Assembly (NCBI GenBank): GCA_020832305.1
Contig: JAFIEV010000010.1
Location: 186,001 to 250,000 of the forward strand
Source of the DNA: Cyclobacteriaceae bacterium
GTDB taxonomy: Bacteria > Bacteroidota > Bacteroidia > Cytophagales > Cyclobacteriaceae
Reading direction: 5' to 3'
DNA: 64,000 bases
Positions 8,412 through 17,682 of this stretch are shown here, piece by piece. The position numbers were made by a program, and so were the translations under genes. Below the pieces are notes generated by a model. The model saw only the letters and a program-made list of their open reading frames with translations. It was not told the origin of the DNA and did no database searches. Positions within the stretch are counted from its first letter, which is position 1, and every line of letters starts with the position of its first letter.

Positions 8412-9002
8412 TCAGATACTGGTTTTTTTGATAATGCGGTTGGCCTGCACTACTTCAATTATGAGTTGCTCGCTATGTGCAATTCTCGAAAGATCATACA
8501 TCTTGACAAATCCTTTAGTACGTGAAATATAATCTTCGTGAATCAGCTTGTGGCTGTGGTCATATATCATGACTTTAACAGGTTCAATTTTTTCGCCTTT
8601 AACCACTACCTCCAGCATTTCATTATCCTTTTTAGTAATAAATACTTCAGCTGAAGGAAACACAGGGGCTGAATAGAAGATTGTTTTTGAAAGCACCCCA
8701 TCTTTATCAATTAGTTCAAACTGATACTGCCCAAAGGACAATTCTTTAAAATCATAAATGCGTTTAAATGATCTTTGTTTATTGAGCTGCTCACTTATTA
8801 TTTTTTTTCCCTCTGCATTGTAAATATTTATTTTTACCTGACAAGGCCCTTCTTTGAAATAAATCAATTCATAGCGGCTTTCTCCAGCGGGTATCACTTT
8901 TACCACTTTCTGGGGAACATCATATTTCCCATCTCTGGCAAAACCAGTTAATGACGCTGTGAGCACTATGCCCACCATCATAAATTTTAACAAATGTTTC
9001 AT
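8412..9002 (-). CDS. Secreted protein with two related beta-sandwich-like modules, unknown function
   Basis: A 196-residue protein with a signal peptide (MKHLLKFMMVGIVLTASLTGFA, cut likely after FA). The mature part appears to contain two similar modules. The first is around residues 55-108 (VKINIYNAEGKKII, then FKRIYDFKELSFGQYQFEL). The second is around residues 142-196 (VKVMIYDHSHKLIH, then FVKMYDLSRIAHSEQLIIEV). Each reads like a strand-turn-strand unit followed by a Y-D-(F/L) segment and a final strand, resembling in pattern the C-terminal sorting domains of type IX secretion substrates. It stands alone with its own -7 box and terminator. No function can be assigned. Confidence 0.8.
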   Translation of the reverse strand: MKHLLKFMMVGIVLTASLTGFARDGKYDVPQKVVKVIPAGESRYELIYFKEGPCQVKINIYNAEGKKIISEQLNKQRSFKRIYDFKELSFGQYQFELIDKDGVLSKTIFYSAPVFPSAEVFITKKDNEMLEVVVKGEKIEPVKVMIYDHSHKLIHEDYISRTKGFVKMYDLSRIAHSEQLIIEVVQANRIIKKTSI

Positions 9003-9043
9003 TTTTCGAATTGTTTTTTTGGTTGGTTTGTTTTTTGACTTTG

Positions 9044-9051
9044 CAAATATA
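9044..9051 (-). promoter_or_regulatory. -7 promoter element of the secreted-protein gene
   Basis: Minus strand reads TATATTTG, 42 bases before the ATG of the gene ending at 8412, giving a leader of about 35 bases rich in CAAACC/CAACC. No clear -33 TTG. Confidence 0.5.
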
Positions 9052-9138
9052 TACTTATTTTATTGAATAAAGTTTAAAAATACCTTAAATAAATTATGAC
9101 AAAAATATATATAATGTTAATATGTTGATAATATTGTA

Positions 9139-9160
9139 ATTGCAATAGGCCTATTGCAAT
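9139..9160. repeat. Perfect 22-bp palindrome in intergenic DNA
   Basis: ATTGCAATAGG is followed immediately by its exact reverse complement CCTATTGCAAT with no spacer. It lies about 90 bases upstream of the -7 box of the secreted-protein gene and beyond the 3' side of tRNA-His. There is no T-run, so it is not a terminator. It is more likely a protein-binding site. Confidence 0.75.
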
Positions 9161-9253
9161 CATATTGATGGGTTTATAATTTTTGGGCTTTATAGAATTA
9201 AATTATACAATAAAATGAAAGGAGAGGCATTTTTGGTTTTTAGTGCGCAGAGA

Positions 9254-9281
9254 CAAAAAAAACCGGCATAAAGCCGGCTTT
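9254..9281 (-). terminator. Rho-independent terminator of tRNA-His
   Basis: Minus strand: AAGCCGGC, loop TTTAT, GCCGGTTT (one G-T pair), then a run of T. It begins 9 bases after the tRNA 3' end. Confidence 0.85.
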
Positions 9282-9289
9282 TATTATCG

Positions 9290-9364
<75 letters not shown>

Positions 9365-9505
9365 GTTTATTTGGGAATGCAAAAATACTTGTATGGTTCA
9401 ATATTCCCAAACAAAGCCTGTATATTTTATTTACCGGGTATCGTTAATAAGGAATAAATACCTATTTTGCAGCCTCATTAATGAAGACTTAAATATTCAG
9501 AATTC

Positions 9506-10492
9506 ATGGAGCAAATGAGTGGAGAACAGAGAAGAGAACATCAGCAGAAAATTAAACGGGTATTCGAAGAAGTTGGAAAGGTTGTTGTCGGGCAGGAATA
9601 TATGGTGAATCGTTTATTGATAGGCCTGTTCACACAGGGACATATTCTTCTTGAGGGTGTGCCAGGGCTGGCAAAGACCCTGACCGTAAATACCCTGGCC
9701 AAGGTATTGAAACTAGATTTTCAAAGGATACAATTTACTCCGGATCTTTTGCCTGCTGATTTAATTGGCACTATGATTTACAACCAGCATGCGTCTGAGT
9801 TCCAGGTAAAGAAGGGGCCAATTTTTGCCAATCTGATACTTGCCGATGAAGTAAACCGTTCGCCGGCCAAAGTTCAATCAGCATTGCTGGAATCTATGCA
9901 GGAAAAGCAGGTTACCATAGGTGAAACAACATACCCTTTAGACAGACCATTTCTTGTACTTGCTACCCAGAATCCCGTTGATCAGGAAGGCACCTATCCG
10001 TTGCCCGAAGCCCAGGTCGATCGCTTTATGATGAAAGTTTATGTTGATTATCCATCAAAAGAAGACGAACTGGAAGTTATGCGGCGTATGTCAAATATGT
10101 CATTTAAATCAGAAGTACAAACCGTACTTTCCAAAGACGATATCTTTGCCATAAGAGATGAAATCAACAGTGTTAAGATCTCAGAATCACTGGAAAAGTA
10201 TATTATTGAGTTGGTTTTTTCCACAAGGAGGCCTGAAGAATATAAATTAAAAGAATTGTCTCATTATCTTATGTATGGGGTTTCACCCAGGGCCAGCATA
10301 TATTTAAACCTGGCAGCCAAGGCTATGGCCTATTTTGATGAAAGAGAATATGTTCTGCCTGAAGATATTAAAGAAGTTGCACAGGATATTATGAGTCACC
10401 GCTTAATTCTCAATTACGAAGCTGAGGCTGACGGAGTGAAGAGCACGGATATCATTGAAACCATTTTACAAAAAGTACCAATAACCAAATGA
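9506..10492 (+). CDS. MoxR-type AAA+ ATPase
   Basis: A 328-residue MoxR-family ATPase, a chaperone-like AAA+ protein of the cytoplasm. Walker A is GVPGLAKT (51-58), Walker B is LILADEVNRSPAK with D114 and E115, and sensor 1 is in LATQNPVDQEGTYPLPEAQ. The C-terminal lid ends with the usual AEADGVKSTDIIETIL-type segment. The start codon was taken at 9506; a second Met lies three codons on. MoxR genes are usually followed by DUF58 and von Willebrand A-domain genes; here the next gene is on the opposite strand, so this copy stands alone. Its substrate cannot be inferred. Confidence 0.92.
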   Translation: MEQMSGEQRREHQQKIKRVFEEVGKVVVGQEYMVNRLLIGLFTQGHILLEGVPGLAKTLTVNTLAKVLKLDFQRIQFTPDLLPADLIGTMIYNQHASEFQVKKGPIFANLILADEVNRSPAKVQSALLESMQEKQVTIGETTYPLDRPFLVLATQNPVDQEGTYPLPEAQVDRFMMKVYVDYPSKEDELEVMRRMSNMSFKSEVQTVLSKDDIFAIRDEINSVKISESLEKYIIELVFSTRRPEEYKLKELSHYLMYGVSPRASIYLNLAAKAMAYFDEREYVLPEDIKEVAQDIMSHRLILNYEAEADGVKSTDIIETILQKVPITK

Positions 10493-10560
10493 TACTGTAA
10501 TCAGGTGCCAGTCATTTTATAGCTTCAGAATTCTCATCTGAAACTATTTTACACATATAA

Positions 10561-10596
10561 AAAAATAAAGGCGAATACCGTGTGATACATCGCCTT
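10561..10596 (-). terminator. Hairpin terminator between convergent genes
   Basis: AAGGCGA and TCGCCTT pair across a 15-base loop. On the minus strand the stem is followed by TATTTTTTTA, so termination works best for the minus-strand gene ending at 10631. The moxR side is followed only by GTTT. Confidence 0.55.
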
Positions 10597-10630
10597 GTTT
10601 AGGTTATAATTGATGATTAAAAGATATTTC

Positions 10631-11374
10631 TTAACTGGAAGTGATTCCTTCATCTTGCGGTGCTTTAAGTTTAGCTATACGAAAAGCTTTTCTTTCTTTG
10701 TATCCGCAATAGTCACATTTGTAAAATTTCATTAATTCACCTTCTTCGTTGGTAGTAGGGGAGTCAATAATTTCCTCTTTTACTACTTTAAGTGTTTGAT
10801 AGTTACATTCAGGACACTGAAGAGCAATTAAATGACCAGCGTATTTTTCAATTTTGGTATATCCGGTTTCTTCATCAATCCAAACATCATAGTCTACAGA
10901 AAAAACATTCTCTTCTGCCTGCATACCTTCATCCAGATACACATCTTCTTCATCTTCTGTTAATAATTTCATGGGCTTGCCAGACTTGGGTGATATCCTG
11001 GGTGTATAACGAAGCTTTTTTAACCTTTTTTCCACATAGAAGGGATAGTAAAACTTTAAAAGGTTTGAAATGATTACACCTATGATTAAACCCATCATAA
11101 TAGTAACAAATGCCCTTACCGCAATCCAGACGAGCTCACCACCAATAACCAGGGTATTTATAAAAATGCCCAGGGCAATCAATAAGGTTATCGAAGCAGC
11201 CCATAAATAATTAATTTCATTTCTGTTGATATAATCGTACTTCTTTTTGTATTCGCCAAGCGAAGACAATTTTATGTAGTAGTAGATCAAAATGAATGCA
11301 GTTATAGCAAACAACACATACGAGGCCATTCTGCCCCATAGATTCCAAAATTCCAGGTTGAAGTAATCACTCAT
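10631..11374 (-). CDS. Membrane protein with C-terminal zinc-ribbon-like cysteines
   Basis: A 247-residue protein with three predicted membrane helices (about residues 14-34, 56-76 and 81-105) and a long soluble C-terminal part. The soluble part contains CPEC (C187, C190) and CDYC (C220, C223), a four-cysteine zinc-ribbon pattern separated by about 30 residues. In between is an acidic stretch (LLTEDEEDVYLDEGMQAEE). No signal peptide is seen and the ribbon is probably cytoplasmic. I do not recognise a named family. It is transcribed alone, convergent with moxR. A weak -7-like TATCTTTA lies about 40 bases before its ATG. Confidence 0.78.
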   Translation of the reverse strand: MSDYFNLEFWNLWGRMASYVLFAITAFILIYYYIKLSSLGEYKKKYDYINRNEINYLWAASITLLIALGIFINTLVIGGELVWIAVRAFVTIMMGLIIGVIISNLLKFYYPFYVEKRLKKLRYTPRISPKSGKPMKLLTEDEEDVYLDEGMQAEENVFSVDYDVWIDEETGYTKIEKYAGHLIALQCPECNYQTLKVVKEEIIDSPTTNEEGELMKFYKCDYCGYKERKAFRIAKLKAPQDEGITSS

Positions 11375-11615
11375 AGTCAGTAGATTATTATATCATACAA
11401 TTAAATTCCTGTGTAAAGATACAGATTTTTCAATATACAATGGAGGCTATGTAATTTAAGGAAAATAATTATATTTTACAAATAATGCACAAAATCCTAA
11501 AAAAAGCCCAAAAAATTATTTTTTGCCTGAAAAAAACAAAAAAACCACTTTAAAAAATAGTAAAATATTTTCATCTGAGGGTATTTTTCCATGTAGCGTA
11601 TTTGTATTTTTTTAA

Positions 11616-13850
11616 CTAAAGTGAGCGTAAAATAAACGCTGTCATCATCGTGTACAAATGAAAACGGGTAGTTCCTCCCTGAATGCTATGGTTTTTATTG
11701 GGATAATAGAATGATTCAAATTGCTTTTCATGCTTAATAAGTGCGTCCTGAAGGTGTATTGCATTTTGAAAATGTACATTATCATCTCCGGTTCCATGAA
11801 CCAGCAGGTATTTACCTTGTAATTTACGTGTATGACTTAGGGGGGAGTAGCTATCGTAACCTTCTGCATTGTCCTGCGGTAAACCAAGATATCTTTCTGT
11901 AAAAATGGTGTCATAAAAACGCCAATTGGCAACCGGTGCTACTGCAATGGCAGCTTTATAAGTATCTGCTGCTAAAAACAAAGCCAGTGACGACATATAT
12001 CCGCCATAGCTCCAGCCCCAAATGCCAATTCTTTCGGGGTCTACATAAGGGAGAGTTTTGAGATATTCCACCCCCTTTAGCTGGTCTTCCAATTCTAATT
12101 TTCCCATAAGACCATAAGTAGCATGTCCAAAAGAAACACCACGGCCATTGGTGCCTCTGTTGTCAATACAGGCAACAGCGTATCCAAGGCTTACGAGGTA
12201 TTGATGCCAGTCGCATCCTGCCCATTTATTCATTACAAGCTGACTACTACCCGGCCCACCATAAACATGAATGAGCAGAGGCAGCTTTTTTTCCGTGTTT
12301 ATTTCTGCAGGTTTGAGCAGGTACCCAAACAAAATACTTCCATCCGCTGCTGAGACCTCAAAAAATTCTTTATCCACCATGCCATACATCTGGGTTTTTG
12401 CTTTCAGTTCCTTATTGTTTAATAAATTCCTTATAAAAACCCCGTCTGCTTTGTGTAAGTCCTGTTGCTGAGGCCGGGAAATACTGCTGTGGCTGTCAAT
12501 GTAGTATTTACAATCAGGACTCATATCTACTATATGTACTCCATCTGTATTACTAAGTCTTTTTTTTTGGTTTGTATCCCATTGAATGGAATACAAATGT
12601 CTTTCAAGGGGAGTTTTTTCTGTGGATGTGTAGTAAATAATCTTTTCTTTTTCATCGATACCCACAAGTTTGTCAACCTCCCAATTTCCCTGGGTAATCT
12701 GTTTTATTTGTCTGCCATCTGTGCTGTACAGATATATGTGTTTGTAACCACTTTTTTCACTGGTCATTATAAAGTGTTTTCCATCCCGGAGATATCGAAG
12801 GTCGTCGTTGTCGGTAAGATTGACATAGGTTTCGGCAGATTCTGACAATACAACTTCAGCTTCACCGTTTTGCGTGTTGATATGGAGAAGGTCTAACTGG
12901 TTCTGCAGCCGGTTCATTCGTATTACAGAAAGTTGGCGGGCATTGGGAAGCCAGTAAATGCGAGGCAGATAGATATCGTTGTTTTCTCCGGTATCGCACA
13001 AGAGATTATTGCCACTTTCGAGATCGTGGATATATACTTTTACTATGGCATTTTCTTCTCCCGCCTTTGGATACTTAAATCGATAATCAACCGGATACAG
13101 CCCCCCCCAGATTTGCATGTTGTATTCTTTAACATGTGATTCATCAAATCTCAGGAACGCTATTTTTTTACTATCGGGCGACCATTCAAAGGCCTTGGTG
13201 AGATATAATTCTTCCTCATAGACCCAATCTGCCGATCCATTGATGATTTCGTTGAATTTACCGTCTTTGGTTATGAGAGTAGTTGATTGGTCATACACAT
13301 TATATATATAAAGATTGTTTTCTGAAACATAAGCTACCTGCCTGCCATCAGGGGAGAAAGTGGCATAAGATTGCTTTTGGCTATGCCCTAAGGGAAGAAT
13401 GCTTTGTGTGCTGATGTCATATATGTAATGATATGCTTTGGTAGATCTTCTGTATATGTTTTCAACATCAGTAGCAAGTAAAATGAGCTTTTCATCATTG
13501 CTGAATGTGTAGCTCTTTATTACTGGAAGTTTGGGGGTTTTTGATGGTCTTATTTTTCCGGTATGTAAGAGCACATCCGTCTGCTTACCTGTAGTAATAT
13601 CGTATTTCGCAATGATTTGATCGTCAACACCATTAAGGTTTTCAAGGGTAGTGTAGTATTTGCCATCACGCATCCAATGAATTCCTGAAAGGGATTTAGA
13701 ACTGAAAATGTTCTTTTTAAAGATGTCTTCAAGTGAAGGTGTACTGGTTTCTGCATGTTGAGAGTGTAGCTCATCAGATGAAAGCAGAAATTGAAAAGTA
13801 AGTACTCCAATTAAAATATTGAGTCTGGTTATATATATAATAGAGTTCAT
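11616..13850 (-). CDS. Dipeptidyl peptidase IV-like serine peptidase (S9B)
   Basis: Exported peptidase of 744 residues with an N-terminal signal or anchor segment. The beta-propeller half carries SADWVYEEELYL with E212 and E213, the double glutamate that holds the substrate N-terminus in DPP4 enzymes. The alpha/beta-hydrolase half has the nucleophile S614 in GWSYGG, an aspartate in HGTGDDNVHF near residue 690, and H721 in NKNHSIQG. The full triad and the Glu pair argue for an active enzyme cleaving X-Pro or X-Ala dipeptides from peptide N-termini, probably in the periplasm. It is followed on the minus strand by a 241-base AT-rich gap with no gene. Confidence 0.92.
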   Translation of the reverse strand: MNSIIYITRLNILIGVLTFQFLLSSDELHSQHAETSTPSLEDIFKKNIFSSKSLSGIHWMRDGKYYTTLENLNGVDDQIIAKYDITTGKQTDVLLHTGKIRPSKTPKLPVIKSYTFSNDEKLILLATDVENIYRRSTKAYHYIYDISTQSILPLGHSQKQSYATFSPDGRQVAYVSENNLYIYNVYDQSTTLITKDGKFNEIINGSADWVYEEELYLTKAFEWSPDSKKIAFLRFDESHVKEYNMQIWGGLYPVDYRFKYPKAGEENAIVKVYIHDLESGNNLLCDTGENNDIYLPRIYWLPNARQLSVIRMNRLQNQLDLLHINTQNGEAEVVLSESAETYVNLTDNDDLRYLRDGKHFIMTSEKSGYKHIYLYSTDGRQIKQITQGNWEVDKLVGIDEKEKIIYYTSTEKTPLERHLYSIQWDTNQKKRLSNTDGVHIVDMSPDCKYYIDSHSSISRPQQQDLHKADGVFIRNLLNNKELKAKTQMYGMVDKEFFEVSAADGSILFGYLLKPAEINTEKKLPLLIHVYGGPGSSQLVMNKWAGCDWHQYLVSLGYAVACIDNRGTNGRGVSFGHATYGLMGKLELEDQLKGVEYLKTLPYVDPERIGIWGWSYGGYMSSLALFLAADTYKAAIAVAPVANWRFYDTIFTERYLGLPQDNAEGYDSYSPLSHTRKLQGKYLLVHGTGDDNVHFQNAIHLQDALIKHEKQFESFYYPNKNHSIQGGTTRFHLYTMMTAFILRSL

Positions 13851-13910
13851 TCTCTTAGCTATCTAAAAATGATTTGACTTTAGTAATACAATGATTGGGG
13901 CATTGAGATA

Positions 13911-14690
13911 TTAAGATTCAGATATTTCGCGAAAAAAGTTTTCCAGGATTTCAATCGAGGTTTCCTTTTGCTCAAACATTGCCATATGGGCTGTATTTGG
14001 CAATATATGTGCCCTGCCGGCTGGCAAAATCTCCGACATCTTTTTGGCAGCTTCCAGGGTTACACTCATGTCGTTTTCACCGGATATAAGCAGCGCTTTG
14101 TGGGATGCATTTTTTAATAATTCATAAGAATCGGGCCGGTCACGCATGGCCGCTGCATATTTCTGAACTGATTGTGGGCCTGTCTGTAAGGCTTCGGCCC
14201 TGAGCCTTTTCATAACCAAGGCAAACTCTTCAATCCTTTCAGGATGAAAAAGTGAGGGGATAAAGGTTGGAATAAAAGCAATTACACCTTCTCTTTCAAT
14301 AAAATCTATGAGTTTGGTTCGATTGTTTTTTTTCTCTTCCGAATCTTCAAATGCAGTAGAATTAAACAGGCAAAAACCATTCATTAAGTTTGGTTCAGCT
14401 CTTTGCATGGCAAGTGTTATATAGCCACCAAGCGAATGGCCTACCACAATACAATGATTTATACCCAGATTTTTTAACCATTCAATTAAATTGACGGCGA
14501 TACCATTTATAGAAACAGCACTTTCAGGAAGGGTGCTTTTACCAAAGCCTGGCAGGTCTGGGCAGATTACTCTGTAATTTTCAGAAAATTTCTCTCTGAA
14601 CTCATCCCAAAGACCATGGGTTTCGCAAAAACCATGTAAAAAAATTACCGGATATCCTTTTCCGGATTCAACATAAAAAATAGAAGACAT
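13911..14690 (-). CDS. Alpha/beta hydrolase
   Basis: A 259-residue cytoplasmic alpha/beta hydrolase with no signal peptide. It shows the oxyanion segment FLHGFCETHGLW (about 17-28), the nucleophile elbow GHSLGG with S86, an acid residue in LLISGENDMSV and the catalytic histidine in PNTAHMAMFE. It belongs to the large group of small esterase/haloperoxidase-like enzymes, and the substrate cannot be read. It begins 11 bases after the dxs stop on the same strand, so it is probably the second gene of a dxs operon. Confidence 0.88.
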   Translation of the reverse strand: MSSIFYVESGKGYPVIFLHGFCETHGLWDEFREKFSENYRVICPDLPGFGKSTLPESAVSINGIAVNLIEWLKNLGINHCIVVGHSLGGYITLAMQRAEPNLMNGFCLFNSTAFEDSEEKKNNRTKLIDFIEREGVIAFIPTFIPSLFHPERIEEFALVMKRLRAEALQTGPQSVQKYAAAMRDRPDSYELLKNASHKALLISGENDMSVTLEAAKKMSEILPAGRAHILPNTAHMAMFEQKETSIEILENFFREISES

Positions 14691-14701
14691 GAGATATTCT
14701 A

Positions 14702-16627
14702 TTATAAATATTTCACTTCCTGCGGTTTTGCCAGGCTATTTTCAATGCCAGCCATTAATGATTCCCGATCAAAACCACATTCTTTATACAATTCATTAGG
14801 TTCGCCATGCTCAACAAGCTTATCGGGCACGCCAAATCTTTTTATTTGTGCGGTATATCCGTTTTCAGCCATAAATTCGAGAACGGCGCTTCCAAAACCT
14901 CCCATCAGACAACCATCTTCCACAGTGATTATTTTCTTAAAATTGCTGAAAATATCGTGCAAAAGCTCTTTATCAAGGGGTTTGACAAAACGCATATCAT
15001 AATGTGCAGGATGTAAACCTTTGGCTCCAAGTTCATCACGCATTGAAACAATCATATTGCCAACCGGACCGAAAGTAAGTATTGCAAGGTCTTCTCCATC
15101 AGAAATTTTTCGTCCTGTACCTACCGTAATTTCTTCGAAAGGTTGTTGCCAGTCGGCTGTTACACCCTCTCCTCTGGGATAACGTATGGTAAATGGACCT
15201 TTTCCAGGCAGCTGAGCAGTATACATCAGATTTCTGAGTTCAGGTTCATTCATCGGAGATGAAACTACCATATTAGGAAGACATCTCATGTATGCAATAT
15301 CGTAAATGCCGTGATGTGTAGCGCCATCTGCGCCAACCAGTCCTGCTCTGTCCAGGCAAAAGACCACTGATAGATTTTGCAAACAAACGTCATGAACTAC
15401 CTGATCAAAAGCCCTTTGCATAAAGGTACTGTAAATATTGCAATATGGAATAAGTCCCTGTGTTGCCAGGCCTGCAGAAAACGTAACTGCATGTTGTTCG
15501 GCAATGCCCACATCAAAAGACCTCTCGGGCATTTCCTTCATCATGATATTGAGTGATGAACCCGATGGCATTGCCGGGGTAACACCCATAATTTTTTCAT
15601 TTATTTTAGCAAGCTCAACAATTGTATGACCAAAAACTTCCTGAAATTTCGGAGGCTGAGGCTTGTCGAATATTCTTTTTCTAATTTCACCGGTGAGCTT
15701 GTCAAATTTGCCGGGTGCATGCCATTTGGTTTGGTCCTTTTCTGCCAAAGCATAACCTTTACCTTTTTTGGTAACGCAATGAAGTATTTTAGGACCGGGT
15801 ATATCTTTAAGATCACTGAGTACATGTACTAAATGATCAACATCGTGACCATCAATTGGACCGAAATATCTTAGATTCAATGATTCAAACAAATTGCTTT
15901 GCTTGAGTAACATCGATTTAATACTGTTTTCAAACTTGGCAACAATATCCTGTGGATTTGTTCCAAACATACTAAGCTTACCCAGGATATTCCATACTTC
16001 ATCTTTTATCTTATTGTAGGTATGTGATGTAGTAATATCGGTAAGATAATCTTTAAGAGCGCCAACGTTGGGATCAATAGACATGCAGTTGTCATTGAGA
16101 ATTATGAGCAGATTAGTATTGCTCACTCCGGCATGGTTCATGGCTTCGAAAGCCATTCCTCCTGTCATTGCGCCGTCACCTATTACAGCGATGTGCTGAC
16201 GGTCTTTTTCGTTTTTGTAATTAGAAGCCACAGCCATTCCCAATGCCGCTGAAATAGAAGTAGTAGAATGGCCAACACCAAATACATCGTATTCACTTTC
16301 TGATCTTCTCGGAAAACCTGCTATTCCGCCATAAGTTCGGTTCGTATGAAATACATCCCTTCTGCCCGTAAGGATTTTATGTCCGTAGGCCTGATGCCCA
16401 ACGTCCCAAACCAACAGATCTTCCGGCGTATTAAATACATAATGCAGGGCAACGGTAAGCTCGACTACACCAAGACTAGCTCCAAAATGACCGCCATACA
16501 CCGAAACCGTATCGATGATAAATTGACGAAGCTCAGTGGAAAGTTGTGTTAATTGAACTTTATCTAGTTTACGCAAATCATGCGGATACTTAATGGTCGA
16601 TAAAATTGAACCTGGCTCTGTAAGCAT
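14702..16627 (-). CDS. dxs: 1-deoxy-D-xylulose-5-phosphate synthase
   Basis: First enzyme of the MEP isoprenoid pathway: it joins pyruvate and glyceraldehyde 3-phosphate using thiamine diphosphate. The 641-residue protein has the N-terminal SLGVVELTVALHYVF and DVGHQAYGHKILTGRRD segments, the TPP/Mg2+ motif GDGAMTGGMAFEAMNHAG, the catalytic-type glutamate region VGIAEQHAVTFSAGLA, and DRAGLVGADGATHHG in the pyrimidine-binding domain, followed by the transketolase C-terminal domain. It is full length with all conserved blocks. It is followed closely by an alpha/beta hydrolase gene. Confidence 0.97.
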   Translation of the reverse strand: MLTEPGSILSTIKYPHDLRKLDKVQLTQLSTELRQFIIDTVSVYGGHFGASLGVVELTVALHYVFNTPEDLLVWDVGHQAYGHKILTGRRDVFHTNRTYGGIAGFPRRSESEYDVFGVGHSTTSISAALGMAVASNYKNEKDRQHIAVIGDGAMTGGMAFEAMNHAGVSNTNLLIILNDNCMSIDPNVGALKDYLTDITTSHTYNKIKDEVWNILGKLSMFGTNPQDIVAKFENSIKSMLLKQSNLFESLNLRYFGPIDGHDVDHLVHVLSDLKDIPGPKILHCVTKKGKGYALAEKDQTKWHAPGKFDKLTGEIRKRIFDKPQPPKFQEVFGHTIVELAKINEKIMGVTPAMPSGSSLNIMMKEMPERSFDVGIAEQHAVTFSAGLATQGLIPYCNIYSTFMQRAFDQVVHDVCLQNLSVVFCLDRAGLVGADGATHHGIYDIAYMRCLPNMVVSSPMNEPELRNLMYTAQLPGKGPFTIRYPRGEGVTADWQQPFEEITVGTGRKISDGEDLAILTFGPVGNMIVSMRDELGAKGLHPAHYDMRFVKPLDKELLHDIFSNFKKIITVEDGCLMGGFGSAVLEFMAENGYTAQIKRFGVPDKLVEHGEPNELYKECGFDRESLMAGIENSLAKPQEVKYL

Positions 16628-16932
16628 TTGACTCAGTGTTTAGTGATTTCTTAACAACAAAAAAAAAACATTGTTTGAAGGATAAGTTTTAAAAATACAG
16701 GTGACATTGTTTCGCCTTTTGGTTTCACACATGATCATAGACTCTTTATTTTTTGTAAATCAATGTTTTATACTATGAAAAAACAATTTTTTACTTGCGA
16801 TATTTATTTGAGTTATGGCACGGCAAAGTTACATTTTTTTTAAAAGTGAAAGCTTAAATTGCCATTTAAATAATATCTTTGAGGTCAGTTTATCGTTTAT
16901 TGTAATCAGAAAACCGGTCAATCCTTTATATT
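16628..16932. promoter_or_regulatory. Divergent intergenic region dxs / scpA with a -7-like box
   Basis: 305 bases of AT-rich sequence between two divergent genes, with no credible gene. The plus strand has TATCTTTG at 16874-16881, matching TAnnTTTG and about 52 bases before the scpA start. A minus-strand promoter for dxs was not recognised. Confidence 0.4.
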
Positions 16933-17682
16933 TTGAGTTTCGAAGTTAAATTACCGCTGTTTGAAGGTCCTTTTGATCTATTACTTTTTTTCATTGAGAG
17001 AGATGAATTGGATATCTATGACATTCCAATCTCAAAAATTACCGATGACTTTCTGGGCTACCTGCATCAGTTGGAAAAATTGAATATTGAAGTAGCCAGT
17101 GAGTTTATTTTGGTAGCAGCAAAGCTAATGAGGATAAAAGCAAAGATGCTTTTACCGCGCCCTCAGCTTGACGAAGAAGGCAATGAAATAGACCCAAGGG
17201 AGGAACTTGTAAGACATTTGCTGGAATATAAAAAATATAAGTCTGTCGTTGATGAGTTTGCACAAATGGAAGAAAACCAGTTGTGTCGTGAAAAGAGAGG
17301 TAATATCCTGAAGGAGATTCGGCTGTTGTCTGAAACAGTAAATGTTGAAAGTGAACTTCAGGATCTGGACTTGTACAAGCTAATGCGGATTTATCAAAAA
17401 GTTCTGCAGCGATATGATTTAGAGCAATCAAAACCCACCCATCAGGTTGTTCCGTTTCCCTATACCATTGAAGAACAAAAAATTTTTCTGATAGATAAAC
17501 TTGTACAAAATGGTAGAATGTCATTTCTCGAGATTGTAAGTTTACAAAAAGATAAGATTGCGATAATTTTTAACTTTTTAGCTTTGCTTGAACTTTTACA
17601 ACTTAATGAAGTGCATTTAAGCCTTGGAGAAGGCTTTAATAATTTTTGGATTACTCATACGAAGGGAGAATTTGTGAGCTAA
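16933..17682 (+). CDS. scpA: Segregation and condensation protein A
   Basis: Kleisin subunit that bridges SMC heads in bacterial chromosome condensation. The 249-residue protein opens with the ScpA signature (M)SFEVKLPLFEGPFDLLLFFI, then DIYDIPISKITDDFLGYL and AAKLMRIKAKMLLPRP, with a winged-helix-like C-terminus. The start is TTG (16933-16935): no ATG or GTG is suitably placed and the family signature begins right there. The partner scpB is not adjacent. The following membrane-protein gene begins within the stop codon (TAATG), so the two are translationally coupled. Confidence 0.93.
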   Translation: MSFEVKLPLFEGPFDLLLFFIERDELDIYDIPISKITDDFLGYLHQLEKLNIEVASEFILVAAKLMRIKAKMLLPRPQLDEEGNEIDPREELVRHLLEYKKYKSVVDEFAQMEENQLCREKRGNILKEIRLLSETVNVESELQDLDLYKLMRIYQKVLQRYDLEQSKPTHQVVPFPYTIEEQKIFLIDKLVQNGRMSFLEIVSLQKDKIAIIFNFLALLELLQLNEVHLSLGEGFNNFWITHTKGEFVS

